Shown one piece after another: positions 45,004 through 53,861 of a stretch of 64,000 nt of DNA. This DNA is from Streptomyces sp. VRA16 Mangrove soil (GTDB lineage: Bacteria > Actinomycetota > Actinomycetes > Streptomycetales > Streptomycetaceae), in the NCBI RefSeq assembly GCF_017377775.1, contig NZ_JAFVLN010000005.1, forward strand, positions 1 to 64,000. The letters run 5' to 3'. The notes beneath the pieces were generated by a model. It had not been told where the DNA came from, ran no database searches, and worked only from the letters and a program-made list of their open reading frames with translations. Position 1 is the first letter of the stretch; each line of letters begins with the position of its first letter. The position numbers and the translations under genes are program-made.

Positions 45004-45471
45004 ATGAGCGAGTGGTCGCCGGAGGTGCTTGAGGTTCTGGAGGCTTCAGGATGGACGGCAGGCAGGCGGGTCGACACGACCGGCTGGCGGTCCAGGTTCG
45101 AAGCGGTCGGCATCGTCATGCACGACGCTGCGGAGAGGTTTCTCCAGGAGTTCGGAGGGCTGACCGTGAGTATCGGCGGCCCGGGAGTCACCGTTGCCCG
45201 GGAACCATTCGAGCTGGACCCGGAGCTGGCATGGGGAGAGGATGACCGGTTCTCCGAGTGGAGTGATTCCTTGGGGAAACGTCTCTTCCCGCTCGGAGAG
45301 CTCGATCATGGCCGATTCTTTCTCGGTATCGATGAGGACAGTGAGATCTACCTTGTCGAAACCTGGGTCGCCAGCTTCGGGCCAATGCCGCACGCCCTCG
45401 AAAATCTGATCCTCGGCGTGATGCCCCGCAGGATCGATGACGATCACCGGCAGTCGGACCAGGCCCGCTGA
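45004..45471 (+). CDS. SUKH-3-type immunity protein, cargo of ISL3
   Basis: This 155-residue protein starts at MSEWSPEVLEVLEASGWTAG (another ATG at 44974). The SUKH-3 pattern is clear: GWTAGRRVDTTGWRSRFE, AAERFLQEFGGLTVSIGGPG, ELAWGEDDRFSEWSDSLGKR, LFPLGELDHGRFFLGIDEDS and a C-terminal ALENLILG. These proteins act as immunity factors against polymorphic toxins. The stop is 6 bp from the convergent transposase stop, and the gene begins ~100 bp inside the left repeat. Confidence 0.85.
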   Translation: MSEWSPEVLEVLEASGWTAGRRVDTTGWRSRFEAVGIVMHDAAERFLQEFGGLTVSIGGPGVTVAREPFELDPELAWGEDDRFSEWSDSLGKRLFPLGELDHGRFFLGIDEDSEIYLVETWVASFGPMPHALENLILGVMPRRIDDDHRQSDQAR

Positions 45472-45476
45472 CATGG

Positions 45477-47075
45477 TCATTGGGTGAGCAGGACGCGCTT
45501 GCGGAGGAGCTCGAATCCTGCGCGACCGAACATCTGGCGCTTGAGCATCTTGATCCGGTTGACATGGCCCTCGACGACACCAGAGTTCCACGGCTGGAAA
45601 AGTCCGGCGACGACGGCGTCAAGGTCGCGTTCGAGGTGGTGAGCGAACCGGCTGAGACTGGGCAGGCCGGTAGCTGCCCTGGCTGATTCGATCCACTCTG
45701 GCAGTTGGTCGCCTTGCAGGTCGGTGACCATGTGGGCGAACGTCCGCACGTGCTTGGCGAGGACGTCCAGCTCTGGGCAGTTGGCCAGCACGGCCTTGAG
45801 CTGAATCCGGTGGCTCTCGACCAGGGCGTCCGGGTGGGTCAGGAGCCAGCGGGTCACGGTGCGGGCCGATGGCGGCCGGGGTCCGATCGGCTGAGGTTTG
45901 CCGCGCAGAGTCCTGCTCACGTAGTTGCGGACGTTGCCGTAGCCGTCCGGGTAGCCCTGCTCTCTGATCTCCTCCCACAGCTTCCAGGCGTTGGTGCAGC
46001 CTTCCTGCCAGCGCAGGTGGAGGTAGGGCTTGTATGCGTCGAGCTTGGTCGCGCGGCTTTGCCACTGGCCGGTGAACAGCTCCTCCGGGGTGGTGGCGCG
46101 GGAGAAGCGCAGGATCGTGTTGAGGGTCATGCCGAGCTGCCGGGCGACGGACCGCTTGCTGTGGCCGGCCTTCAAAAGCGCGTGGATGGTGGCGTGCTTG
46201 GCGCGGGTGCGTTCGGCGAACCGGTGGCCCGTCGGCCAGGGCGATGACGCGGCCGGCTCCGCCTCCTCCGGTGGTTGATCAAGCGGTGCTGGTGCGGGGC
46301 GCAGGCAACCGCGGTGTCGGTCGACGCACTTCTCGGCGGCTTCGCCCAGGTTGTGCCAGAGGTGCCACCGGTCCGCGATCTGTATGGCCTGTGGGGCACC
46401 ACGGCTCGCGCCCTCGGCGAAGAAGGGGGCTCGGTCGCGGCAGACGATCTCGATGCCGGGCCGCTCGGCGAGCCAGGCCGCCAGCGTGTCCGCCTCCCGA
46501 TCCGGCAGGAGATCGATCGGGCGACGTGTCTCGACGTCGACGAGCACAGTTCCGTAGATGCGTCCCTTCCGCTGGGCGTACTCGTCCACGCCGACCACGC
46601 GGGGCGCCGTGATCGGAGGATCCGGCAGCGAGGCGATCAGCCTCAGCAGGGTATTCCGGCTGACCGGTGCCCCGAAGACGTCCGTCATGCGAGCCCCGGC
46701 CCGGCCCGCGAGCGCGAGGCCGATCGAGGTGAGCGTCGATCGCAGCCGTTCCGTCCGTCGGCCGAACCGGCGGGTGAGCCCCGGCACCTGCTCGGCGAGA
46801 GTCTTGCGCGAACAGGAGCCCTCCGCGCAGACGAACCGGCGCACCCTCAATGTCACCACGACGGACTTGCCCGCCGTCGGTAGATCGTGAGGAAACCGCA
46901 GATAGGAGCCGTGTATTCGCCCCGACAAGTACCCGCAGCCAGGGCAGGTCGCCTGCCGAGCAGTGCTCAGGGCCTCGATCCGAACGACCTTGTCGGTTGC
47001 CTCGACCGACTCCACCAACACGTTCTCCTGCGAGGAGAACAGCAACTCATCGAGTTCCGGCCGTACTTGGTTCAC
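45477..47075 (-). CDS. ISL3-family transposase, intact
   Basis: This 532-residue protein has an N-terminal zinc finger (TCPGCGYLSGRIHGSY, FVCAEGSC), DDE residues (VVGVDEYAQRKGRIYG, EIVCRDRAPFFAEGA, ADRWHLWHNLGEAAEKC, NSGVVEGHVNRIK) and an HTH (SKRSVARQLGMTLNTILRFS). It ends MFGRAGFELLRKRVLLTQ. Full length for the family, with no lesion seen. It is the only ISL3 transposase in the window that looks functional. Confidence 0.92.
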   Translation of the reverse strand: MNQVRPELDELLFSSQENVLVESVEATDKVVRIEALSTARQATCPGCGYLSGRIHGSYLRFPHDLPTAGKSVVVTLRVRRFVCAEGSCSRKTLAEQVPGLTRRFGRRTERLRSTLTSIGLALAGRAGARMTDVFGAPVSRNTLLRLIASLPDPPITAPRVVGVDEYAQRKGRIYGTVLVDVETRRPIDLLPDREADTLAAWLAERPGIEIVCRDRAPFFAEGASRGAPQAIQIADRWHLWHNLGEAAEKCVDRHRGCLRPAPAPLDQPPEEAEPAASSPWPTGHRFAERTRAKHATIHALLKAGHSKRSVARQLGMTLNTILRFSRATTPEELFTGQWQSRATKLDAYKPYLHLRWQEGCTNAWKLWEEIREQGYPDGYGNVRNYVSRTLRGKPQPIGPRPPSARTVTRWLLTHPDALVESHRIQLKAVLANCPELDVLAKHVRTFAHMVTDLQGDQLPEWIESARAATGLPSLSRFAHHLERDLDAVVAGLFQPWNSGVVEGHVNRIKMLKRQMFGRAGFELLRKRVLLTQ

Positions 47076-47219
47076 GGCGTAGCACTGTCGGCCACACCGT
47101 GCACCGACCAGGCGCTTTTCGGGCCATCTCAGCCAGTCTCACGAGGCGATCGATAGTCACGCTGCGTACGCGACCACACGAAGTGGACCAGAGACCGCAA
47201 CCACGGACATAACCACCGC

Positions 47220-47572
47220 CGGCTCAGGCCGCCACCGGCTCACGGTCGGCGGCCCACGCCGGTGATCTCGACGGTGACGCCTTCGGCGATCTCGCTGCCG
47301 GCGCCCCCGAAGGGACGACCGCGGGGTACACGAAGGCGGGCCACGTCTCGGTCGCGTACGGCACCACCCAGGGCGTGCGCACGTCCCGCCACAAGGGGAT
47401 CACCCCGCGCACCTCGGGCATCCCGGGGACGCCGCAGGCGGGTGACCGGTTCGGAACGGCGATCGCCGTCGGCGACGTGGACAACGACCGGTACGCCGAC
47501 CCGGTCATCGGCTCGGGCAGCGAGGCGATCGGCGCCGTACCGCGGCATCACCCGCCCCCCGCCACACACTAG
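47220..47572 (+). pseudogene. FG-GAP repeat protein fragment
   Basis: An integrin-like FG-GAP segment is readable in one frame: GDLDGDAFGDLAAGAPEGTT, AGHVSVAYGTTQGVRTS, then AGDRFGTAIAVGDVDNDRYA with the calcium-binding DxDxDG-like loops. No start or signal sequence precedes it and a stop follows after SEAIGAVPRHHP. It is the internal piece of a secreted protein, cut by the ISL3 element on its left. Confidence 0.6.
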
Positions 47573-47715
47573 GACCACGTCCGCCGCCAACCCGCGTCAG
47601 CCGAACCAGACCTCCCCGCACCCCGTCGACAATCGTCTCCGCCACCTTCTGGACGTCCCGATCACCAGCCGTAGAATCCGGAACCCGACGACGACAGCAG
47701 CTGAAAAGGGAGTGC

Positions 47716-48370
47716 GTGGAGCGCAGGCGAGGACCTGTGGCCGGCCGGCCCGCACCGCAGCCCCACACAGGTTCCGAGAAAGACTCGTGGACCGGGTCGC
47801 CCGAAACACGCGCAGGCGCGGACGCCGACGTGCACACGGTCGTGAGCGCGATACCGCGCGGGGTCAAGGACGAGTTCCGGTACGACGCCCTGCCCTGGCA
47901 CCGGTTCGAGCACTTCTACGGGCCCGGTGAGGAAGTCCCCGCCCGCCTCGCGGCACTGGCCTCCGGCGATCCGCAGGCCGCCCCCCGGTCCCTGAGCGAG
48001 TTGTGGAAGCACCTCCAGCACCAGGGCAGCACCCATCGCGGTGGGAGCACCGGCCGTACCGTTCCTGATCCGCATCGCCACCACCGCCCATCCCCGACTC
48101 CGCGCCGGCATCCTGCGCCTGACCGGTGAAATCGCACGATGCCAGCACCTCGGGGGCGGACGGCGCGAAGGCCTTCTCCAGGTCACCGCAGACCCCTTCG
48201 GTGTGGGGGGGCACGGGCACCATCATGGGCCCCACGAACTGGACCATCCAGGCTGCCCGCCCGGCCATCACGGACGACCTCGACCTTCTCATCCCCCAAC
48301 TCCCCGACACCGACCCCGCCGTACGCTCTACGACTGCAGTCGTCCTGGCGGCGGGCGACGCCTGGACGAC
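47716..48370 (+). pseudogene. HEAT-repeat immunity-like gene with two frameshifts
   Basis: Three frames in series encode one protein: FRYDALPWHRFEHFYGPGEE, VPARLAALASGDPQAAPRSL, ELWKHLQHQG (frame 1); IAVGAPAVPFLIRIATTAHP, GILRLTGEIARCQHL (second frame, from ~48033); and AITDDLDLLIPQLPDTDPAV, RSTTAVVLAAG (third frame, from ~48255). This matches the small HEAT-like proteins common beside Streptomyces toxin and immunity loci. Not functional as written. Confidence 0.55.
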
Positions 48371-48619
48371 TGCCGCGGCGACGTCGTCGACGTCTGTGTC
48401 GGGCCAGGCTTCCGGATCGCGGGCCGGCTCCCGGCGCGCGCGGGAGCGCGCCGAGTCTCCGACCATGCTTTTACGACGGGCGTGCTCTGCCCTGTTCGCC
48501 GTGCTCAAGGGTGAGTTGAGTGGCTTGGCAACTGCGGTGAGGGCTCTGGCAAAAAATCTTGGGGAGTCGTCGCGGCAGGTGACGGCGTCCTTCGGCAGAG
48601 GGCGCAAGTCCGGGGCCCG

Positions 48620-49030
48620 TCAACGTTCTCGCATTCTGGTCCACCACCAGCCGAACACCGCCAGCTCAACATGGTTGGGGTCGGGCAGGGTGCGGCGCTC
48701 GAATTCCTCATCGATGCGTGTGATCAGCCGGCCCAGGTCCCGTTGCGCTCCGGGAGGAAGGTGCCGCATCGCCCGCTCGAGGTCATCACGGGCGTCTCCC
48801 ACCCCGGGCGACTCGAACTCGAAGGCGTCCAGGTAGCGTCCCGGCTGGTCAAAAGCTCGCTCGAAACACGAGAGCGCATTGGCGACCGCGTCGGGCCACA
48901 TCTCCTGGTCTTCGACCCGGCGGATCGCTGCACGCGTCTGCGCAGAGACACCGCGAACTCTCTGGACCGAACACTGCCATCGTGGCCGCCACCGCTCTGC
49001 GCGGACGGCCTTGGGACGCCTACGCGGCAT
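48620..49030 (-). CDS. Hypothetical cargo protein of ISL3 remnant
   Basis: This 136-residue charged helical protein has a basic N-terminus (MPRRRPKAVRAERWRPRW) and an acidic body (CFERAFDQPGRYLDAFEFES, DARDDLERAMRHLPPGAQRD, RLITRIDEEFERRTLPDP), ending in FGWWWTRMRER. I do not recognise the family. It lies 59 bp from the transposase stop, on the same strand as the transposase, unlike the DUF4262 cargo of its sister element. Confidence 0.65.
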   Translation of the reverse strand: MPRRRPKAVRAERWRPRWQCSVQRVRGVSAQTRAAIRRVEDQEMWPDAVANALSCFERAFDQPGRYLDAFEFESPGVGDARDDLERAMRHLPPGAQRDLGRLITRIDEEFERRTLPDPNHVELAVFGWWWTRMRER

Positions 49031-49089
49031 CGCCCTTTCGGATCAGCATGAGGCCATCCTGCCACGGGTGGGCGGCTGCTCGCGCAGTG

Positions 49090-49380
49090 TTACTGGAGCA
49101 GGATCATCTTCCGGAGCAGTTCGAATCCGGCTCGGCCGTAGAGCCGGCGCTTGATCTTCCTGATGCGGTCGACGGCGCCCTCGATGCTGCCGGCGTTCCA
49201 GGTGAGAGCGAGCCCAGCCAACACCACGTCAAGGTCCCGCAGAAGGTGGAGCGCGAAGCCGGTGAGACCGGGGAGCTGACGGGCGTCGACGGCATCGATC
49301 CAGGGTGGGAGCGTGGCGCCGCCGCGGTCGGTGAGGGTCTCGCCGAAGCCGCGGGCGTGCGCAGCGGCCGCGGTGTCCGT
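49090..49380 (-). pseudogene. ISL3 transposase, C-terminal fragment
   Basis: The stretch GATLPPWIDAVDARQLPGLT, then GFALHLLRDLDVVLAGLALT, NAGSIEGAVDRIRKIKRRLY and GRAGFELLRKMILLQ, is nearly the same as the end of the transposase at 15627, including the late Glu (SIEGAV). The upstream frame is unrelated. Confidence 0.8.
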
Positions 49381-49447
49381 GAGCACGGCCCCGTCGCAAC
49401 GAACCCCTGCACGCCCCTCCCCCGCTGCCAGCAGGTCGCCCGTTCGC

Positions 49448-52204
49448 TCATGAAGGTGGGGCCGAGGACCGGCCTGCCCCGGGCGGTGTCTGCTGTCCGG
49501 CCTTGGCTGCGGCCGCGGCGCGGCGGGCGACAGCGAGGTTGTCCCGGCTGAGCACCGTACTGGGGTGGTCCGCGCCCAGCGTGCGCTCGCGGTGGGCGAG
49601 ATTGACCTCGTGCAGGTGGACGGCCCGCTGAGGATCACCTGCCTGACGACAGGTGACGGCGAGACTGTTGCGGGTGTGCATGGTCTTGCGGTGACTCTCG
49701 CCGAGCACACGCTCGCGCTGGACGAGAGTGGTCTCGTACAGGCGCACCGCCCGGTCCAGGTCGCCGGTCTTGCGGCAGACAGCGGCGAGATGACCGCGGG
49801 TGGCCATGGTGTCGGGATGGCTGTCGCCCATGATGTCCTCGAGCTGGGCGAGCGCCAGCTCGAACAGAAAGATCGCCCGGTCGTCGTCACCGCGTGCCGC
49901 GTAGGCGTGGGCGAGTTCGGCGCGGCTGTTCATCGTGTGCGGGTGCATGTGTCCCAGCACCTGTTCCCGCCGCTCCAGATTGCGTTCGAGCAGGGGGACG
50001 GCCCGGTCCAGGTCGCCGGTGTCCTTGTAGGCCAGCGCGAGCCAGTTGTAGCTGGTCAGTGTCTGGGGGTGTGTCTCGCCCAGTACCTGTCGGCGCTGGG
50101 CCAGGTTGCGTTCGAGCAGGGGCAGGGCCCGCTCCAGGTCGCCGGCGTCCTTGTAGGCGAGCGCGAGGTTGTGACGGCTGGTCATCACGCCGGGATGGGT
50201 GGGTCCCAGCACGTGCTCCCGCTGGGCCAGCGTGGCCTCGTGCAGGCGGACGGCCCGCTCGTGCTCTCCCGCCGACTCGTAGGCGAGGGCGAGGTTGTTG
50301 CGGCTTCTCAGCGTGGCGGGATCGCTGTCTCCCAGGAGCCGCGCACTCTGTTCGACGATCGTCTCGCCCAGGGAGATCGCCTTGCGGAAGTCACCGGCTT
50401 CCGCATAGGCGCTGGCCAGATTGTGGCGGGTGTTCATCGTGTCGCGGTGTTCCTCGCCCAGCTGGAGTCGCATCCGCGCAAGCACGTCCTCGTACAGTCT
50501 CAGCGCCCCGTCGACGAGCCCGACCGACAGGCAGACCCGCGCGAAGCCGCTGAGGGTGTTCAGCGTGTCCGGGTGCGTGTAGCCCAGTTCGCGCACCCGG
50601 TACTCGGCCACCGTCTCGTACAGCTCGACGGCCGACAGCCCGTCCCCGGAGTCCAGGAGCGCGTCGGCGAGCACGACCCGGGCGGTGAGCGTACGCGGGT
50701 GGGTGTCCCCCAGCGTCTCCTCGTACTGCGCCAGTGTGGCGGCGCGCAGGAGCACCGTGTGGGCGTTGCGGCCCAGGCGGGACAGATAGCGGGCCACGAC
50801 GCGCCAGGCGCGGACGGCGTCGTCCGTGGCCACGTATCCGGACGGCGTCGACACGGCGAGCGCCACGACATCGGGGACGATCCGCCCCCAGCCCCCGAAG
50901 GCGTCGCTGTCGCCCGACAGCGCCGACCACACCAACCGCTCGGCGTCCCTGCGGCCCGGCCAGCCGGGACGCTCGCGCAGCACCGTCTGGACGAGCCGGT
51001 GCACGCTGACGCTCCTGCGGTCCTCGCTGAACGACACCATGTTGTACGCATGCAGCACTCCCAGCGCCTCCCCCAGGGCGAGGGCGTCGTCGGCCAACGG
51101 CGCGAGCAGCACGCGCGGAACCTCGTCGGGGGCCAGCCAGGCCATGGCGTCGAGGATGCGGATCGCGGAGGGGTTGCGGGCCCGGACCGCGTCGAGGGTG
51201 TGGTGCCAGATACGGGCGATGGTGCGTTGCGGGTCGATGCCTCCCGGGGCGCTGTCCATCACGCGTTCGAGCATGTCCAGGTAGTCGGGCATGCAAGCCC
51301 CGGTCTCGTACAGATACGCGCCGGCCTGTTCGAGCGCGAGAGGCAGATGGCCGAGGAACGCGGCCAGCTGCTCCGCCTCCGCGCGCTCCGGTCCGGTGAG
51401 CACACGTCCTCGCCCGAAGGCGAGCGTGCTCAGCAGGTCGGCCGACGCCTGCGGGCTCAGCAGCCCCAGCGCGACAGTGGGCGCGATGCTGTGCCAGCCG
51501 GTGGCGGTGCGGCTGGTGGCCAGATGGTGGCCGTCGGGGAGGGAGCCGAGGCAGTGGCGCAGGTCACGGGGATCCTCCACGTTGTCGTGGATGAGCAGCC
51601 ATCCCGGATGCCACTGCAGCCACAGCATCGCCCAGGCCGCCCGTTCCTCCGTGCCCACACCTGCCCCCGCGGCCCACTGCGGACACAGCCGGACGGCCAA
51701 CGCCGCGAGCCCGGCCAGGATCTGCTCAGCGCTCTCGGCGCCGATCCACCACACCAGGGTGTAGTCATGCCGGTAGGTGTGGGCGTAGTGCAGGGCGAGG
51801 GTGCTCTTGCCGATCCCGCCGAGGCCGTGGACGACCCGGGCGGCCTGGGTGACGGCGGCTTCACCGGCCTCCTTCAACTCGCGCCGCAGAGCCGCGAGTT
51901 CCTCCTCGCGCCCGACGAAGACGCCCGAGGCCGATCCCGGCAGGTTCCCGGCCCCGGGCGGCGCCTGGGCATCCCGCGCCCAGGCCACCGCCTCGGCCGG
52001 CAGTGTCACCACCCGCGCACCGTCCCCGGTGATCGCCACGCTGACGTTGCCCCCGACCGCGAGCGACCGCCGCCCGCAGGCACGCGGGCCACGGCCCTCG
52101 TCGGGCCCACGGCCCTCATCGGGCCCACGGCCCTCATCGGGCCCACGGCCCTCATCGGGCCCACGGCCCTCGTCGGGCCCGCGGGCCTGCGCGCCGCCCG
52201 TCAC
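49448..52204 (-). CDS. STAND NTPase with kinesin-light-chain-like TPRs
   Basis: This 918-residue protein has N-terminal (GPDEGR)5 repeats. Then a NVSVAITGDGARVVTLP strand follows, then an NB-ARC-type STAND module: FVGREEELAALRRELKE, P-loop VHGLGGIGKSTLA (~127), Walker B GWLLIHDNVEDP, LATSRTATGWHSI, LPLALEQAGAYL. The C-terminal half is ~10 TPR repeats of the 42-residue kind (LGDTHPRTLTARVVLADALL, GPTHPGVMTSRHNLALAYKD). STAND NTPases of this build are signal-dependent switches, and many act in anti-phage defence. The start overlaps the upstream partner gene by 4 bases. The ISL3 remnant lies at the 3' end and may have altered the last residues. Confidence 0.88.
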   Translation of the reverse strand: MTGGAQARGPDEGRGPDEGRGPDEGRGPDEGRGPDEGRGPRACGRRSLAVGGNVSVAITGDGARVVTLPAEAVAWARDAQAPPGAGNLPGSASGVFVGREEELAALRRELKEAGEAAVTQAARVVHGLGGIGKSTLALHYAHTYRHDYTLVWWIGAESAEQILAGLAALAVRLCPQWAAGAGVGTEERAAWAMLWLQWHPGWLLIHDNVEDPRDLRHCLGSLPDGHHLATSRTATGWHSIAPTVALGLLSPQASADLLSTLAFGRGRVLTGPERAEAEQLAAFLGHLPLALEQAGAYLYETGACMPDYLDMLERVMDSAPGGIDPQRTIARIWHHTLDAVRARNPSAIRILDAMAWLAPDEVPRVLLAPLADDALALGEALGVLHAYNMVSFSEDRRSVSVHRLVQTVLRERPGWPGRRDAERLVWSALSGDSDAFGGWGRIVPDVVALAVSTPSGYVATDDAVRAWRVVARYLSRLGRNAHTVLLRAATLAQYEETLGDTHPRTLTARVVLADALLDSGDGLSAVELYETVAEYRVRELGYTHPDTLNTLSGFARVCLSVGLVDGALRLYEDVLARMRLQLGEEHRDTMNTRHNLASAYAEAGDFRKAISLGETIVEQSARLLGDSDPATLRSRNNLALAYESAGEHERAVRLHEATLAQREHVLGPTHPGVMTSRHNLALAYKDAGDLERALPLLERNLAQRRQVLGETHPQTLTSYNWLALAYKDTGDLDRAVPLLERNLERREQVLGHMHPHTMNSRAELAHAYAARGDDDRAIFLFELALAQLEDIMGDSHPDTMATRGHLAAVCRKTGDLDRAVRLYETTLVQRERVLGESHRKTMHTRNSLAVTCRQAGDPQRAVHLHEVNLAHRERTLGADHPSTVLSRDNLAVARRAAAAAKAGQQTPPGAGRSSAPPS
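52091..52180. repeat. Five 18-bp tandem repeats coding (GPDEGR)5
   Basis: GGGCCCACGGCCCTCRTC is repeated five times without gaps inside the STAND gene near its start, with only one variable base. The near-identity suggests recent expansion and possible copy-number variation between strains. Confidence 0.9.
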
Positions 52205-52635
52205 GGCCGCAGCGTCACGCCGTCGCCGGTCACGGCAGTTCCGATGGTGCGGGCGGCAATGGAACGCTCGCCCGACGCCGTCACGTGCACGGAGCGCTCG
52301 CCGGAACCAGACCCCGCCTCGGCGAGCAAAGCCGCCAGCTCCGCCCGGAGTCCGTCGTCGTCACGCAGCGCTCGCTTGATCTGCTGGCGCAGTGCGGCGC
52401 CCGCGTCGTCGTCCTTTGGGGCGGCGGCCACATCCTCCACCGCGGCCTCCAGCTCCCCCCGCCCCTGCTCGTCCCTGCGCCGCCACACCAACCCCAGGAT
52501 CCGCCGCCCCAGATGGGCAGTGGCGCCCACCGCGGCGTCCTCGGCACGGGTCAACACCCCCGCGCCATACGCTCCGACGGCCGTCGACACGTACGGCGCG
52601 GCCTGCCCGACCAACTGCGCGATCTCCACATCCAT
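52201..52635 (-). CDS. Partner protein of the STAND NTPase
   Basis: This 144-residue protein starts at MDVEIAQLVGQAAPYVSTAV (GGGGGA just upstream; longer starts lack a site). The N-terminal part is a helix of mixed hydrophobicity. The middle is charged and helical (LRQQIKRALRDDDGLRAELA). The C-terminus (RSVHVTASGERSIAARTIGT, AVTGDGVTLRP) echoes the VSVAITGDGARVV strand of the downstream STAND protein. That shared short beta motif suggests the two proteins pair or assemble together. Confidence 0.7.
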   Translation of the reverse strand: MDVEIAQLVGQAAPYVSTAVGAYGAGVLTRAEDAAVGATAHLGRRILGLVWRRRDEQGRGELEAAVEDVAAAPKDDDAGAALRQQIKRALRDDDGLRAELAALLAEAGSGSGERSVHVTASGERSIAARTIGTAVTGDGVTLRP

Positions 52636-53100
52636 CCAGTCCCCCGAGACCATCGACGCAACCCACAACCCGTAGTGCCACCAGCCTAGGACAACGCAGG
52701 ACAAGGGGGGCGGCGCTCGGCCCGCTTCGTCAGCGACAGCCGGGGGCCGAAACGCCCCGCCCCGTCAGTTCTCCAGCAGGATCCGCCACACAGACACAGC
52801 GCGCACCAGCGGTCACCTCGCCCCTGTTCCCGTGAGCTTCCGCCGATCAGTGCGGCGAACCGCCATCTCCCGTCTCGCGGGGAATCCTCCGTCCACCTGC
52901 CTCCAACCGGCAGGCCCTGCCCCACCCTGAACATCACGGTCGAGATCAACAACGGACCCCCACTCCAAAACCCCTGCCCCCCCCATCGCAACCCGCCACC
53001 CCGCCAAGCCGGGTGAGCCGCCTTCCCGCACCACGAACCACGGTGATCGGGACCTGCAGCTGAAATGCCCGCCCTCAACCGCGGCGACCCGCATCGCCAG

Positions 53101-53622
53101 TCACCCGGCTGCTGGCTCGCCCGCACCACGACCAGATCCGGACTCCAGATATCGACGCAGTGCTTCCCGCCCTCCCGGAACGAAGCGCCATTGATCAACA
53201 CTTTCGTGCAGTTCGGCCACTGTCACCCAGTCCTGCCAGTCGATCTCGTCCGGGTCTGGGACCAGGGCCTCGGGCACGATGGCCTCATGCACCCCGAGCC
53301 AGATGGGGCTGATCCCTTCCCGGCAAAGAAACTTGAACAGGAAACGCACCGGCACACGAACGCCCAGCTCTTCGGACAGTTCCCGGGCCGCGGCTTCCTC
53401 ATACGGCTCGCCCACACCCGCGGCGCCACCGACCATCACGTCGTAGTAGCCCGGGAACCGGGGGTGCGTCTCGGACCGCCGCAGCACCAAGATCCGTCCT
53501 GCCCGATCACGGCAGATCGTCGTTGCAATGCGATGCGGCCAGCCTTCACGCTCCGCCTCACCTCGCTCGACGACGCCCACCACACGGTCGTACTCATCGA
53601 CATGCTCAACCAGTTCGCTCAC
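53101..53622 (-). CDS. NUDIX hydrolase
   Basis: This 173-residue protein has a complete Nudix box GAAGVGEPYEEAAARELSEE (GX5EX7REUXEEXGU satisfied through ELGV). It is preceded by ILVLRRSETHPRFPGYYDVM. The N-terminal VEHVDEYDRVVGVVERGEAE is typical of the isopentenyl-diphosphate isomerase-like or YfcD-type Nudix group. The substrate is not inferable. Stands alone. Bases 52705-53100 hold no supported gene. Confidence 0.9.
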   Translation of the reverse strand: MSELVEHVDEYDRVVGVVERGEAEREGWPHRIATTICRDRAGRILVLRRSETHPRFPGYYDVMVGGAAGVGEPYEEAAARELSEELGVRVPVRFLFKFLCREGISPIWLGVHEAIVPEALVPDPDEIDWQDWVTVAELHESVDQWRFVPGGREALRRYLESGSGRGAGEPAAG

Positions 53623-53861
53623 GCAGGCACGATCTCAGCCCCCACTGACAGCGCCACCGCACGAGCCCGGATATGAGTGATCCGCGTCACAGGGAGTTCC
53701 GTCGAATGCAACACACCCGACCATCAAGGTCGCGAAGGCAACCTCAGCAACACAGCCTGCTCAATCACCACACGCGGCCATCCGCACACGCCTCTGCGGA
53801 CACAAGGCACTCTCAGTGGGTGTTCTTCGAGTCGTCGTGGCCTGCTCTCCGACGCAGCGGA

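Larger units (their letters stand above)
44901..47196. mobile_element. Complete ISL3-family element with SUKH-3 cargo
   Basis: Terminal repeats read inward GGGCTCTGGTCCACTTCTTG at 44901 and GGTCTCTGGTCCACTTCGTG from 47196. The 2.3-kb unit contains an intact 532-residue transposase and, between its 3' end and the left terminus, a convergent SUKH-3-type gene. Flanking 8-mers do not match, so the ends may have recombined since insertion. Confidence 0.8.
48542..49400. mobile_element. ISL3 remnant with cargo gene
   Basis: The left end reads inward GGCTCTGGCAAAAAATCTTG and shares CTTGGGGAGTCGTCGCGG with the terminus of the element at 14925. The transposase C-terminus (49090-49380) is closely similar to that of the same element. 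A 136-residue gene occupies the cargo position. The rest of the transposase and the right end are lost against the STAND gene. Confidence 0.7.

Noticed and set aside
52088..52180. Possible CRISPR array
   Set aside because: The 18-bp units are contiguous with no spacers and encode a regular hexapeptide repeat in the STAND gene.
49565..52675. 1036-residue plus-strand frame
   Set aside because: Antisense to the STAND-TPR gene; its length only reflects absence of stops in high G+C repeats.
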